From Actinomyces sp. oral taxon 897 (GTDB taxonomy: Bacteria > Actinomycetota > Actinomycetes > Actinomycetales > Actinomycetaceae), in assembly GCF_002999235.1 (NCBI RefSeq), contig NZ_CP027236.1, positions 1,240,001 through 1,304,000 of the forward strand: 64,000 nt of DNA, written 5' to 3'. Position numbers and translations under genes: made by a program. Positions 47,401-55,448 of the stretch are shown one piece after another. The notes under the pieces were generated by a model, which was not told the DNA's origin, ran no database searches, and was given only the letters and a program-made list of their open reading frames with translations. Position 1 is the stretch's first letter. Every line of letters starts with the position of its first letter.

Positions 47401-48216
47401 GAGGGCTGGGACACCCTGTCCCGGCGCACCGGCACCCCGCTGGTGGAGCTCAGCGAGGAGGAGGCGGGCAAGCTCATTACCTTCGCCGACACCCGCGTCA
47501 AGCCCCAGGGCGTCATTACCTCCCCGGAGTGGTCCGGGAGCGAGCACGGGGGGAGGCGCTACAGCGCCTTCGTGGTCAATGTGGAGCACGCCAAGCCCTG
47601 GCACACCCTGACCGGGCGCATGCACTACTACCTGGACCACGACTGGATGCGGGACATGGGCGAGGCCCTGCCGGTCTTCCGCCCCCCGCTGGACTTCCAC
47701 GCCCTGTACGGGGAGGCCGCCCCGGGGCAGGTGGGCACCAGCCCTGAGGGCACCGCCGAGGTGGCGGTGCGCTACATTACCGCGCACAACAAGTGGGCCA
47801 TCCACTCCCAGTACTACGACAACCTCTACATGCTGACCCTGGGGCGGGGCGGGCAGACCATCTGGATGAGCCCCCAGGACGCGGACAAGGTGGGCGTGAA
47901 GGACAACGAGTGGGTGGAGGCCTACAACCGCAACGGCATTGTGGCGGCCCGGGCGATCGTCTCCCACCGCATTCCCGAGGGCATGGTCTTTATGCACCAC
48001 GCCCAGGAGCGCACCATGAACACCCCCCTGACCGAGCGCAGCGGGCGGCGCGGGGGGACGCACAACTCCCTGACCCGGATCGTGCTCAAGCCCAGCCACT
48101 TCGCCGGCGGCTACGCCCAGCTGTCCTACGCCTTCAACTACATCGGCCCCACCGGCAACAACCGCGACGAGGTCACCCTCATCCGCCGTCGCAGCAACCA
48201 GGAGGTGACGTTCTAA
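44437..48216 (+). CDS. narG: Respiratory nitrate reductase alpha subunit
   Basis: Mo-bisMGD catalytic subunit of membrane-bound nitrate reductase. 1259 residues, normal length. FS0 cluster ligands are in HGVNCTGSC (His about 71, Cys about 75 and 79) with another Cys in PRGCPRGAAF. Molybdopterin motifs include GSNLPLTRTPDAHF and GINHYYHADQ, and the Mo-ligand Asp region YADLPPASPQVFGDQTD is present. TAAGGAG lies 6 nt before ATG. TAATG overlap with narH couples their translation. Confidence 0.98.
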   Translation: MSIGSQPTGPGIVPGPDQKVETAPALLTLGSYLRRGRASSDARRLFLTGGRQADAFYRHRWSHDKMVHSTHGVNCTGSCAWEVYVTDGIITWEKQITDYPTTGPDMPEYEPRGCPRGAAFSWYTYSPTRIRYPYVRSVLLDAFRAAKADTDGDPVAAWAQVTGDPATARAYKSARGKGGMVRVGWDEALEIIAAAYVHTIRTWGPDRCAGFSVIPAMSQVSYGAGGRFHELIGGTMLSFYDWYADLPPASPQVFGDQTDVPEAGDWYNSQFLIMWGSNLPLTRTPDAHFMTEARYHGQKVVAVSPDYADNTKFADQWLRVAPGTDGALATAMGHVILSEFHVERREPFFLDYMRRHTDSPFLVGLELHPDGTAYVPGRFLTASDVDGVAEDAPRNEFRPLVWDRERGPADPGGTLADRFTPEGEGRWNLLMEGVDPVMSILDLRGLPGAPRVQAAEVLLPRFDLPGSTTPTGSVGGGTVRRGVPVTRVGDRLVTTVYDLLLAQYAVGRPGLPGQWPEDYQDATVPATPAWASEVTGVPGPAVIRVARDFALNSLESGGRSQIVMGAGINHYYHADQIYRTILALTSMCATQGVNGGGWAHYVGQEKVRPLSGFQQYAFALDWHRPARQMISTGFWYITTDQWRYDATSAERLASPLGAGTLAGMTTTDVMVEAMKRGWTPSYPTFNRSPLLLGQQAAEAGMSPADYVVKELRAGTLRFAAEDPDAPENFPRILASWRTNLLGSSAKGTEFFLRHMVGADNDVNAVQTPPGQRPVSVTWRDEAPVGKLDLMWTADFRNTSTTLHSDVVLPAATWYEKHDISSTDMHPFVHSFNAAIDPPWEARTDFQIYQALAGLVSDWAPRYLGTQTDVVAAPLTHDTPDALTMAHGDVSGLPQEWIPGVTMPKLVPTQRDYTQIRAKFDAVGPLAEKLGLPCKGIALKPGPEIRRLGRNHGLSTDGVAAGRPLVDTDVRAADAILALSGTTNGRIATEGWDTLSRRTGTPLVELSEEEAGKLITFADTRVKPQGVITSPEWSGSEHGGRRYSAFVVNVEHAKPWHTLTGRMHYYLDHDWMRDMGEALPVFRPPLDFHALYGEAAPGQVGTSPEGTAEVAVRYITAHNKWAIHSQYYDNLYMLTLGRGGQTIWMSPQDADKVGVKDNEWVEAYNRNGIVAARAIVSHRIPEGMVFMHHAQERTMNTPLTERSGRRGGTHNSLTRIVLKPSHFAGGYAQLSYAFNYIGPTGNNRDEVTLIRRRSNQEVTF

Positions 48217-49841
48217 TGAAGGTCATGGCCCAGGTCGCCATGGTAATGAACCTGGACAAGTGCATTGGCTGCCACACCTGCTCGGTCACCTGCAAGCAGG
48301 CGTGGACCAACCGCGAGGGCACCGAGTACATGTGGTTCAACAATGTCGAGACCCGCCCCGGGGTGGGCTACCCGCGCGGCTGGGAGGACCAGGGGCGGTG
48401 GAGGGGAGGCTGGGAGCGCACGGCCACAGGCCGCCTGCGGCCGCGCTCCGGGGGGCGCCTGCGCCGCCTGGCGAGTATCTTCGCCAACCCGGACATGCCG
48501 GGCGTCCAGGACTACTACGAGCCGTGGACGTACGAGTACGACCGCCTGCTCTCGGCCCCCAAGGACTCCCCGGCCCTGCCGGTGGCCCGGGCCAGGAGCC
48601 AGATCACGGGCGAGCACATGCCCACCATTACCTGGGGGCCCAACTGGGACGACGACCTGGGCGGCTCGACGGAGACCCTCCAGCAGGACCCGGTCCTGGA
48701 GGCCATGAGCACCAGGGTGCGCACGGACATTGAGTCGGCCTTCATGTTCTACCTGCCGCGCATCTGCGAGCACTGCCTGAACCCCACCTGCGTGTCGGCC
48801 TGCCCGTCGGGGGCCATGTACAAGCGCACCGAGGACGGCATCGTGCTGGTGGACCAGGACGCCTGCCGCGGCTGGCGCATGTGCGTGTCGGCCTGCCCCT
48901 ACAAGAAGGTCTACTTCAACCACCACACCGGCAAGGCCGAGAAGTGCACCCTGTGCTACCCGCGCCTGGAGGTCGGCGAGCCCACGGTGTGCTCGGAGAC
49001 CTGCGTGGGGCGCCTGCGCTACCTGGGGGTCCTGCTCTACGACGCCGACCGGGTCTCCCAGGCGGCGGCAGTCAAGGACCCGCAGGACCTGTACGCGGCC
49101 CAGCGCGAGATCCTGCTGGACCCCCACGACCCGCAGGTGGTGGCCGCCGCCCGCGCCGAGGGCGTGCCGGACACCTGGGTCGAGGCGGCCCAGGCCTCCC
49201 CCGTGTGGGACCTCATTGACACCTACGAGGTGGCCCTGCCCCTGCACCCGGAGTACCGCACCATGCCCATGGTGTGGTACATCCCGCCGCTGAGCCCGGT
49301 GGTGGACGAGGTGGCCGCCGCGGGCCTGGACGGGGAGGACCACCGGGTGCTGCTGACGGCCGTGTCCGAGATGCGCATCCCCCTGGAGTACCTGGCGGGG
49401 CTGTTCACCGCCGGTGAGACCAACACGGTGGAGCTCGTGCTGCGCCGCCTGGCCGCCATGCGCTCCCACATGCGCGACGTCCGACTGGGGCGCGAGCCCG
49501 ACCCGGCTGTCGCCGCCTCGGTGGGGACGAGCGGGGAGCGCCTGGAGGCCATGTACCGCCTGCTGGCCATTGCCAAGTACGACGACCGCTACGTCATCCC
49601 CACCACCAAGCCGGAGGTCCCCCGGGGCATGCAGGCCATGGGTGGGGACGTGCGCGCGCTGCTGGGCCAGGGCGCGCCGGCGGGCTGCCACGACGTCGCC
49701 GCCTTCCACGGCCAGGACGCCTCCGCCCCGGTGGCGCTGCCCATGCCGACGGTGCGTCGCCCCCCGGTCCCGGCCGCCGGCCCGGGGCTGGCCACCAGTC
49801 CGGATCTGGCTGGCGCGGGCGCCCCGGGCAGGGGCCGCTGA
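48216..49841 (+). CDS. narH: Respiratory nitrate reductase beta subunit
   Basis: Electron-transfer subunit with one 3Fe-4S and three 4Fe-4S clusters. 541 residues. C16, C19, C22 and C26 form the first cluster motif. Others are CEHCLNPTCVSACP and CRGWRMCVSACP, where tryptophan replaces one cysteine as expected for the 3Fe-4S site, and CTLCYPR. AGGAGG precedes the ATG, which overlaps the narG TAA. The C-terminal 50 residues are an Ala/Pro-rich tail. Confidence 0.98.
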   Translation: MKVMAQVAMVMNLDKCIGCHTCSVTCKQAWTNREGTEYMWFNNVETRPGVGYPRGWEDQGRWRGGWERTATGRLRPRSGGRLRRLASIFANPDMPGVQDYYEPWTYEYDRLLSAPKDSPALPVARARSQITGEHMPTITWGPNWDDDLGGSTETLQQDPVLEAMSTRVRTDIESAFMFYLPRICEHCLNPTCVSACPSGAMYKRTEDGIVLVDQDACRGWRMCVSACPYKKVYFNHHTGKAEKCTLCYPRLEVGEPTVCSETCVGRLRYLGVLLYDADRVSQAAAVKDPQDLYAAQREILLDPHDPQVVAAARAEGVPDTWVEAAQASPVWDLIDTYEVALPLHPEYRTMPMVWYIPPLSPVVDEVAAAGLDGEDHRVLLTAVSEMRIPLEYLAGLFTAGETNTVELVLRRLAAMRSHMRDVRLGREPDPAVAASVGTSGERLEAMYRLLAIAKYDDRYVIPTTKPEVPRGMQAMGGDVRALLGQGAPAGCHDVAAFHGQDASAPVALPMPTVRRPPVPAAGPGLATSPDLAGAGAPGRGR

Positions 49842-49842
49842 C

Positions 49843-50586
49843 GTGGCCCGCACACCCTCCTTCGTGCGCGCCCCGCGCCGGCTGCCGGCCCCGGAGCCGG
49901 TGGCGCTGACCACGCCCCAGCGGGCGGTGGTGCACATGGCGGCGTCCCTGCTGCTGGACTACCCGGACGAGGACCGCCTGGGGACGTCCCTGGCGGCGAC
50001 CAGCGCGGCCCTGGCCGGCCCGCAGGCCCCGCCCGCGGCGGTGGCCACCCCTATCGAGGAGTTCGTGGCCACGGCCCGGGCCTGGGGGGCGCGGCGCCTG
50101 GCCGAGCACTACGTGGAGACCTTTGACCGGCGTCGGCGCTGCTGCCTGTACCTGACCTACTACACGGTGGGCGACACCCGCCACCGGGGGGCGGCGCTGC
50201 TGGCCTTCAAGCAGGCGCTGGCGGCCGCGGGCTACGAGATGGCGGCCGACGAGCTGCCCGACTACCTGCCGGTGGTCCTGGAGCTGAGCGCCCGCAGCGG
50301 CGACGAGGTGGCCGACGTGCTCCTGTCCTCCCACCGGGAGGGCATTGAGGTGCTGCGCGCCGCCCTGGTCGACGCCGGCTCCCCCTACGCGGGGCTGGTG
50401 GAGGCCGTCTCAGCGACCCTGCCCCGCATTGACGAGGCCACCGCCGAGCGCGTGCGCGCCCTGGTGGCCGCCGGGCCACCCACCGAGACGGTGGGCGTGA
50501 CCGACACCCTGCCCTTCCCCAGCCTGCCGGTACACAACCCCCTGCCGACCCTGCCCCGCCCCGTCACCCTCCAGGAGGCCCGCTAA
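49843..50586 (+). CDS. narJ: Nitrate reductase assembly chaperone
   Basis: Cytoplasmic chaperone for cofactor loading and membrane attachment of NarGH. 247 residues, all-helical. LLLDYPDED, EHYVETFDRRRRCCLYLTYY and DTRHRGAALLAFKQ are family hallmarks. GTG 49843 begins 1 nt after the narH stop. The stop overlaps the narI ATG. Confidence 0.95.
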   Translation: MARTPSFVRAPRRLPAPEPVALTTPQRAVVHMAASLLLDYPDEDRLGTSLAATSAALAGPQAPPAAVATPIEEFVATARAWGARRLAEHYVETFDRRRRCCLYLTYYTVGDTRHRGAALLAFKQALAAAGYEMAADELPDYLPVVLELSARSGDEVADVLLSSHREGIEVLRAALVDAGSPYAGLVEAVSATLPRIDEATAERVRALVAAGPPTETVGVTDTLPFPSLPVHNPLPTLPRPVTLQEAR

Positions 50587-51380
50587 TGAGCGCTCTCGAG
50601 CAGTCCGTCCTGTGGACCGCCCTGCCCTACGTCTCCCTCGTCCTGCTGGTGGTGGGGCTGGCCTGGCGCTGGCGCAACGACCAGTACGGGTGGACGAGCC
50701 GCTCCTCGCAGTGGCAGGAGTCGACCATCCTGCGCTGGGCCTCCCCCCTGTTCCACTTCGGGGTCCTGTTCGTGGCCGCCGGGCACGTCATGGGCCTGGC
50801 GGTGCCCAAGTCCCTCACCGAGGCCGCTGGCGTCCCCGAGCACGTCTACCACCTCATGGCCGTCATCCCCGGCTCCCTGGCCGGGCTCATGACCTTGGTG
50901 GGCCTGTCCGGCCTGCTCTACCGCCGCTTCGTGGTCAAGTCGGTGCGCCTGGCCACCACGCGCAACGACAAGGTCATGTACGTGCTGCTGACCGTCCCCA
51001 TCTGCCTGGGGGCGTGGGCCACTATCTCCACCCAGCTGCTGGGCGGCCTGCACGGCGGATACGACTACCGCGAGACCATTAGCCCCTGGTTCCGCTCGAT
51101 CTTCCTGCTCAGCCCCCGCCCCGAGCTCATGGCGGACGTGCCCCTGGCCTTCAAGCTGCACATTGTGGCCGGGTTCCTGCTGTTCGCCATCTGGCCCTTC
51201 ACCCGCCTGGTCCACGCGGTCTCCGCGCCCGTGGGCTACGTGACCCGCCCCTACGTGGTCTACCGCTCCCGCGAGGGCGCCACCTCCACGGCGCGCACCC
51301 GGCGGGGGTGGGCACCGGTGCGCACCCAGGGCACCGGCAACCAGGGGGCCGACGACGTCGCCCCCTCACAGGGGGCCTGA
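50586..51380 (+). CDS. narI: Respiratory nitrate reductase gamma subunit
   Basis: Heme b membrane subunit oxidising quinol. 264 residues with five helices. Histidine ligands are in LFHFGVLFVAAGHVMGL and later in KLHIVAGFLLFAIWPFTRLVHAVS. The C-terminal 35 residues form a Thr/Arg/Gly-rich tail. ATG overlaps the narJ TAA (TAATG). Confidence 0.97.
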   Translation: MSALEQSVLWTALPYVSLVLLVVGLAWRWRNDQYGWTSRSSQWQESTILRWASPLFHFGVLFVAAGHVMGLAVPKSLTEAAGVPEHVYHLMAVIPGSLAGLMTLVGLSGLLYRRFVVKSVRLATTRNDKVMYVLLTVPICLGAWATISTQLLGGLHGGYDYRETISPWFRSIFLLSPRPELMADVPLAFKLHIVAGFLLFAIWPFTRLVHAVSAPVGYVTRPYVVYRSREGATSTARTRRGWAPVRTQGTGNQGADDVAPSQGA

Positions 51381-51444
51381 GGGCCCGGGCTCAAGCTCCC
51401 ACGCCGCCGCGGCGTACGGACGGCTCACGTCCCCCACCAGGACG

Positions 51445-51474
51445 CGGATTTTATCCGGATCCGTCAGTTACGAT
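51445..51474 (+). promoter_or_regulatory. modA promoter region with small inverted repeat
   Basis: CGGAT-TTT-ATCCG (51445-51457), then TACGAT (51469-51474) as a -10 candidate, about 125 nt before modA. A molybdate- or nitrate-responsive site is plausible but not recognised. Confidence 0.35.
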
Positions 51475-51598
51475 GGAGACGGCGCCGTCCGGCCTCGTGC
51501 ACGCCAGCACGGCGGGGGGCGGAGCCCGGGGGGCCCGGCACCGGGGCGGGAGCCCACGGACCCGGCCTCGCAACCCTACTGAACCCGAAAGGATCCCC

Positions 51599-52510
51599 AT
51601 GCGCCTCTCGCGACGCCTGGCTATGACCGCACTTTCCCTCCTCTCCGCCGCCTCGCTCGTCGCGTGCGGGGGAACCTCCTCGACCACGACCTCCTCCTCC
51701 GCCCCTGCCGAGGCCCCGTCCACCACCGCGGCAGCGGGCAAGCTCAGCGGTGAGATCACCGTGCTGGCCGCCGCCTCCCTCAAGGGTGTCTTCCAGGAGA
51801 TCGGCGACCAGCTCAAGGCGGACAACCCCGACCTGACCATCAAGTTCGACTTCCAGGGATCCCAGGACCTGGTGACCTCCCTGGACCAGGGCAACAGCGC
51901 CGACGTGCTGGCCACCGCCAACAACTCCACCATGACCAAGGCCGTCGAGAAGCACCTGGTGGGCGAGCAGACCGAGTTCGCCACCAACGTCCTGACCCTC
52001 ATCGTCCCCAAGGGCAACCCCAAGGGGATCACCGGCCTGGACTCCTCGCTGGACGGCGTCGACCTCGTCATCTGCGCCCCCGAGGTCCCCTGTGGCAAGG
52101 CCTCCCGCGAGCTGGCCGAGGCCAAGGGGGTCACCCTCAACCCGGTCTCCGAGGAGCAGAAGGTGACCGACGTGGTGGGCAAGGTCGAGTCCGGTGAGGC
52201 CGACGCCGGCCTGGTCTACGTCACCGACGCCACCACCGCCAAGGACAAGGTGGACAAGATCGACATCCCCGACAACACCGTGGTCAACCACTACCCGATC
52301 GCCCCCACGGCCAAGCCGGCCAACCCCGAGGGCGCCAAGGCCTTCATTGACGCCGTCACCGGCGAGACCGGCCAGAAGGTCCTGGCCAAGTACGGCTTCG
52401 GCGCCCCCACCGGCACCCCGGCCTCGGGCGCACCGGCGACCCCGGCCGCAGCGCCCACCTCCAAGGACCCCGAGGCCGGGTCCGCCCCCACCGGGACCAG
52501 CACGCCGTGA
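51599..52510 (+). CDS. modA: Molybdate-binding lipoprotein ModA
   Basis: Captures molybdate outside the cell for the ModBC importer. 303 residues. The signal peptide ends in lipobox LVAC (Cys about 22). The mature domain begins ITVLAAASLKGVFQEIGDQ; FDFQGSQDLVTSLDQG, APEVPCGKAS and DAGLVYVTDA line the anion site. A 37-residue Ala/Pro/Thr tail follows the folded domain, unusual for ModA. GAAAGGA lies 7 nt before ATG. Immediately followed by the ModBC fusion. Confidence 0.96.
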   Translation: MRLSRRLAMTALSLLSAASLVACGGTSSTTTSSSAPAEAPSTTAAAGKLSGEITVLAAASLKGVFQEIGDQLKADNPDLTIKFDFQGSQDLVTSLDQGNSADVLATANNSTMTKAVEKHLVGEQTEFATNVLTLIVPKGNPKGITGLDSSLDGVDLVICAPEVPCGKASRELAEAKGVTLNPVSEEQKVTDVVGKVESGEADAGLVYVTDATTAKDKVDKIDIPDNTVVNHYPIAPTAKPANPEGAKAFIDAVTGETGQKVLAKYGFGAPTGTPASGAPATPAAAPTSKDPEAGSAPTGTSTP

Positions 52511-52568
52511 GGTCGGCGTACGCACCAGGAGGGTGCCGGCAGCAGCTGACGCCGTCGGCACCCTGCCC

Positions 52569-54815
52569 GTGGTGAACGGACGTACGGTCGTGGACCAGAC
52601 GCCGTCCCCGGCCCGGCCCGCCCGACGCGGCCGGGCCGGGCGGGCGCGGGCCGCCCGCGCGCCCCTGCCCGTGCTCGTCGCCGTCCTGGCCGCCTGCGGG
52701 GGCTGCGCGATCGTGCTGCCCCTGGTGGGGCTGGGCACCCGTGTGGCCTGGGGCCAGCTGCCCCAGCTGCTCTCGACGCCGTCGGCGCAGGCGGCCCTGT
52801 GGCTGTCGGTACGCACCTGCCTGGCCTCCACGGCCGTCAGCGTGCTCCTGGGCGTGCCCCTGGCCCTGGCGCTGGCCAGGAGCTGGCCGGGGGTGAGGGT
52901 CGCCCGCGTCCTGGCGGTCCTGCCCATGACGCTGCCCCCGGTGGTGGCCGGTATCGCGCTGCTGTCCACCCTGGGGCGCAAGGGGGTCCTGGGGGCGCGG
53001 CTGGACGCCTGGGGCGTGGGTATCGCCTTCACCACCACCGCCGTGGTGGTGGCGCAGGTCTTCGTGTCCATGCCCTACCTGGTGGTGACCCTGGAGGCGG
53101 CCCTGCGCAGCCGTGACACCCGTGCCGAGACCACCGCCCGCACCCTGGGGGCGGGCCCGTGGCGGGTCCTGGTGCGCATTACCCTGCCGCTGGCGGCCCC
53201 GGCCCTGGCCCGCGGCACCGCCCTGGCCCTGGGGCGCAGCCTGGGGGAGTTCGGCGCCACCATCGCCTTCGCCGGCTCCAAGGAGGGCGTGACCCGCACC
53301 ATGCCGCTGACCATCTACCTGGAGCGGGAGAGCGACACCTCCACCGCCCTGGCCCTGACTGTGGTACTCATTGTACTGTCCTTCATTATCGTCGGTGCCA
53401 CTAACGTGCGTTGGGGCACTCTGGGTACACTGTGGCGCCCAGGGCATTATGACGCTGCCGGGCACGGGGACGCCGAGGACGAGGTACCGGCACCAGGGGC
53501 CCCTGACGCGCCCACCACCGGCGTGCACGCCACCTCCCCCGCCGTGCCTGACGGCCAGGGGCGGGGCAGGGACCTGGAGGTCTCCTTCCGCCTGGACTCG
53601 CGCGACGTCATGGTCTCCCTGTCCGTGCCGGCCGGGCGGACCGTGGCCCTCATCGGGCCCAACGGGTCGGGCAAGTCCACGGTCTGCTCGGTGGTGGCGG
53701 GCCTGCTGGACGCCGCGGGCGGGCGGGTGGCCCTGGGCGGGCGGGTGCTGGACGGCCCGGAGGGGTTCGTGCCCGCCGGACGCCGTGAAGTGGCCCTGCT
53801 CAGCCAGGACCCGGGGGTGTTCACCCACATGTCGGTCCTGGGCAATGTGGTCTTCGCCCTGCGCTGCCAGGGGGTGGGGCGCTCGGCCGCCCGGGTGCGG
53901 GCCCGCGCCGAGCTGGCCGCCGTGGGGGCGCTCCACCTGGCCTCCCGCTCCGGCGGGGCGCTCTCCGGGGGGCAGGCGGCCCGCGTGGCCCTGGCCCGGG
54001 CCCTGGCCACCGCCCCGCGCCTGCTGGTCCTGGACGAGCCCATGAGCGCCCTGGACGTCACCGCGCGCCAGGAGATGCGCCGCCTGGTGGCACGCCGCAC
54101 CGCGCAGGAGGACCTGACCCTGCTGCTGGTGACCCACGACGTGCTGGACATGACCGCCCTGGCCGAGGACGTCGTCGTCCTGGAGGCGGGGCGCGTGGTG
54201 GAGCAAGGCGGTACGGCGCAGGTCCTGGCCTCACCGAGCTCCGACTTCGCCGCGCGCCTGACTGGGACCGCGGTCCTGGCCGGTGACCTGGCCGGGGACG
54301 GCGACGCCCCCGCCCTGGTCCTGCCCCGGGGGGTGACCCTCTACGGGCGCCCCTGGGAGGACGATATCGCCCCGGCCGGCCACGTCCCCCGGCCAGCGGT
54401 ACCGGCCCCCACCAGCCCCGGTATCGCCCTAGTGCCGCCCGACGCCGTGGCCCTGTACCGTCAGGCGCCCCAGGGCTCCCCCCGGAACGTCCTGCCCGGC
54501 ACGGTCACCGGGGTGGAGCGCTCTGGTGCCCTGGTGAGCGTGGACGTGGCCCTGGCCCCTGGCCAGGTCGTCCACGCCACCGTGACCGCGGGCGCGCTCG
54601 CCGAGATGGGGATAGCGCCGGGCCAGGAGCTGTGGTGCGTCATTAAGGCCGTCGCGGTGCGCGTCGTGCCCCGGCGCGCGGGGAGACGGCACGGCGAGCG
54701 GCACGGCACGGGCGCTGCCGGCACCGGCACTGTCGCCCAGGACGGCCGGGTAGGGTCGGGTCATGGCGCACAGAACGACACCACGCCGTCGGCCGGGCCG
54801 CCCGAACCGCATTGA
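52569..54815 (+). CDS. modBC: Molybdate ABC transporter permease-ATPase fusion (ModBC)
   Basis: Single polypeptide of about 748 residues combining the ModB permease (about 35-280, five or six helices, EAA loop TARTLGAGPWRVLVRITLP) and the ModC ATPase. Walker A is GPNGSGKST (about 365), the signature LSGGQAARVALARA, Walker B LLVLDEPMSALD. A C-terminal TOBE/Mop-like domain (about 640-705) with IAPGQELWCVIKAVAVRV may bind molybdate. Start uncertain: GTG 52533 abuts AGGAGG, GTG 52569 and 52572 lie just downstream. The last 53 bp overlap the TetR gene. Confidence 0.92.
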   Translation: MVNGRTVVDQTPSPARPARRGRAGRARAARAPLPVLVAVLAACGGCAIVLPLVGLGTRVAWGQLPQLLSTPSAQAALWLSVRTCLASTAVSVLLGVPLALALARSWPGVRVARVLAVLPMTLPPVVAGIALLSTLGRKGVLGARLDAWGVGIAFTTTAVVVAQVFVSMPYLVVTLEAALRSRDTRAETTARTLGAGPWRVLVRITLPLAAPALARGTALALGRSLGEFGATIAFAGSKEGVTRTMPLTIYLERESDTSTALALTVVLIVLSFIIVGATNVRWGTLGTLWRPGHYDAAGHGDAEDEVPAPGAPDAPTTGVHATSPAVPDGQGRGRDLEVSFRLDSRDVMVSLSVPAGRTVALIGPNGSGKSTVCSVVAGLLDAAGGRVALGGRVLDGPEGFVPAGRREVALLSQDPGVFTHMSVLGNVVFALRCQGVGRSAARVRARAELAAVGALHLASRSGGALSGGQAARVALARALATAPRLLVLDEPMSALDVTARQEMRRLVARRTAQEDLTLLLVTHDVLDMTALAEDVVVLEAGRVVEQGGTAQVLASPSSDFAARLTGTAVLAGDLAGDGDAPALVLPRGVTLYGRPWEDDIAPAGHVPRPAVPAPTSPGIALVPPDAVALYRQAPQGSPRNVLPGTVTGVERSGALVSVDVALAPGQVVHATVTAGALAEMGIAPGQELWCVIKAVAVRVVPRRAGRRHGERHGTGAAGTGTVAQDGRVGSGHGAQNDTTPSAGPPEPH
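54751..54756 (+). promoter_or_regulatory. -10 box TAGGGT of leaderless tetR gene
   Basis: TAGGGT, 6 nt before ATG 54763, inside the end of the modBC coding region. Confidence 0.6.
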
Positions 54816-55431
54816 CCGGGAGACCATTGCCGACGCCGCCATCGAGCTCATTGCCGAGGCCGGTGTCGACGCCCTCACCTTCCAGGCCCTCGCGGCCCGC
54901 CTAGGGGTCAGGCACCCCGCGCTGTACCGTCACGTCAACGGCCGCCCCGACCTCCTGCGCGCCGTCGCGGACCGTTTTATGGAGACCACGAGGTGGCCCG
55001 ATCCGGTGGGCAGCTGGCAGGACTACCTGCGTGCCGTCGCCTGCGCGATCGACACCGAGTGCGGCCGCTACCCGGGGATGATGGACCTGATCTACAACCA
55101 GGTGTGGCCCATGCCCGAGCGCCTCATCCTGGCCGCGATCGAGATGGCCGAGAATCTCGTCGCCCTCGGGTTCCCCCGGCAGCTCGCGCTCGTCGCCGCC
55201 GACATGGTGGCCGACTTCGCCGCGGACAGCCGTATCCGGCGCGACCGTATCGCCCGGCATGCCGGGCAGGACGGGTTCACCCGTCTCACGGACCCCGACG
55301 GCACCCATGACCCCGGGCTGCGCGCGGCGTTCCACGACCGCTTCTCGGCTGGCCCTAACGTGTGGTCGGACGACAAGCTCGAGATTATCCTCGCGGGGAT
55401 TGAGGCCGAGCTCACGGCGTCCTCGGGGTGA
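54763..55431 (+). CDS. TetR family transcriptional regulator
   Basis: 222 residues. After a basic start (HRTTPRRRPGRPNR), the helix-turn-helix region is IADAAIELIAEAGVDALTFQ, ALAARLGVRHPALYRHV. The C-terminal domain resembles TetR_C class members that bind hydrophobic ligands. Its 3' end is 17 bp from the 3' end of the ECF/ABC operon, with which it converges. It is the obvious candidate to bind the palindrome in that operon's promoter, though 6 kb away. Confidence 0.92.
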   Translation: MAHRTTPRRRPGRPNRIDRETIADAAIELIAEAGVDALTFQALAARLGVRHPALYRHVNGRPDLLRAVADRFMETTRWPDPVGSWQDYLRAVACAIDTECGRYPGMMDLIYNQVWPMPERLILAAIEMAENLVALGFPRQLALVAADMVADFAADSRIRRDRIARHAGQDGFTRLTDPDGTHDPGLRAAFHDRFSAGPNVWSDDKLEIILAGIEAELTASSG

Positions 55432-55448
55432 CCGCCGGGCGGGTGGCC

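Noticed and set aside
44425..48099. Minus-strand open frame of 1224 codons opposite narG
   Set aside because: It is the antisense shadow of narG, whose motifs and length are complete. Extreme third-position GC keeps the opposite strand open; the product is a Gly/Val/His-rich sequence without domains.
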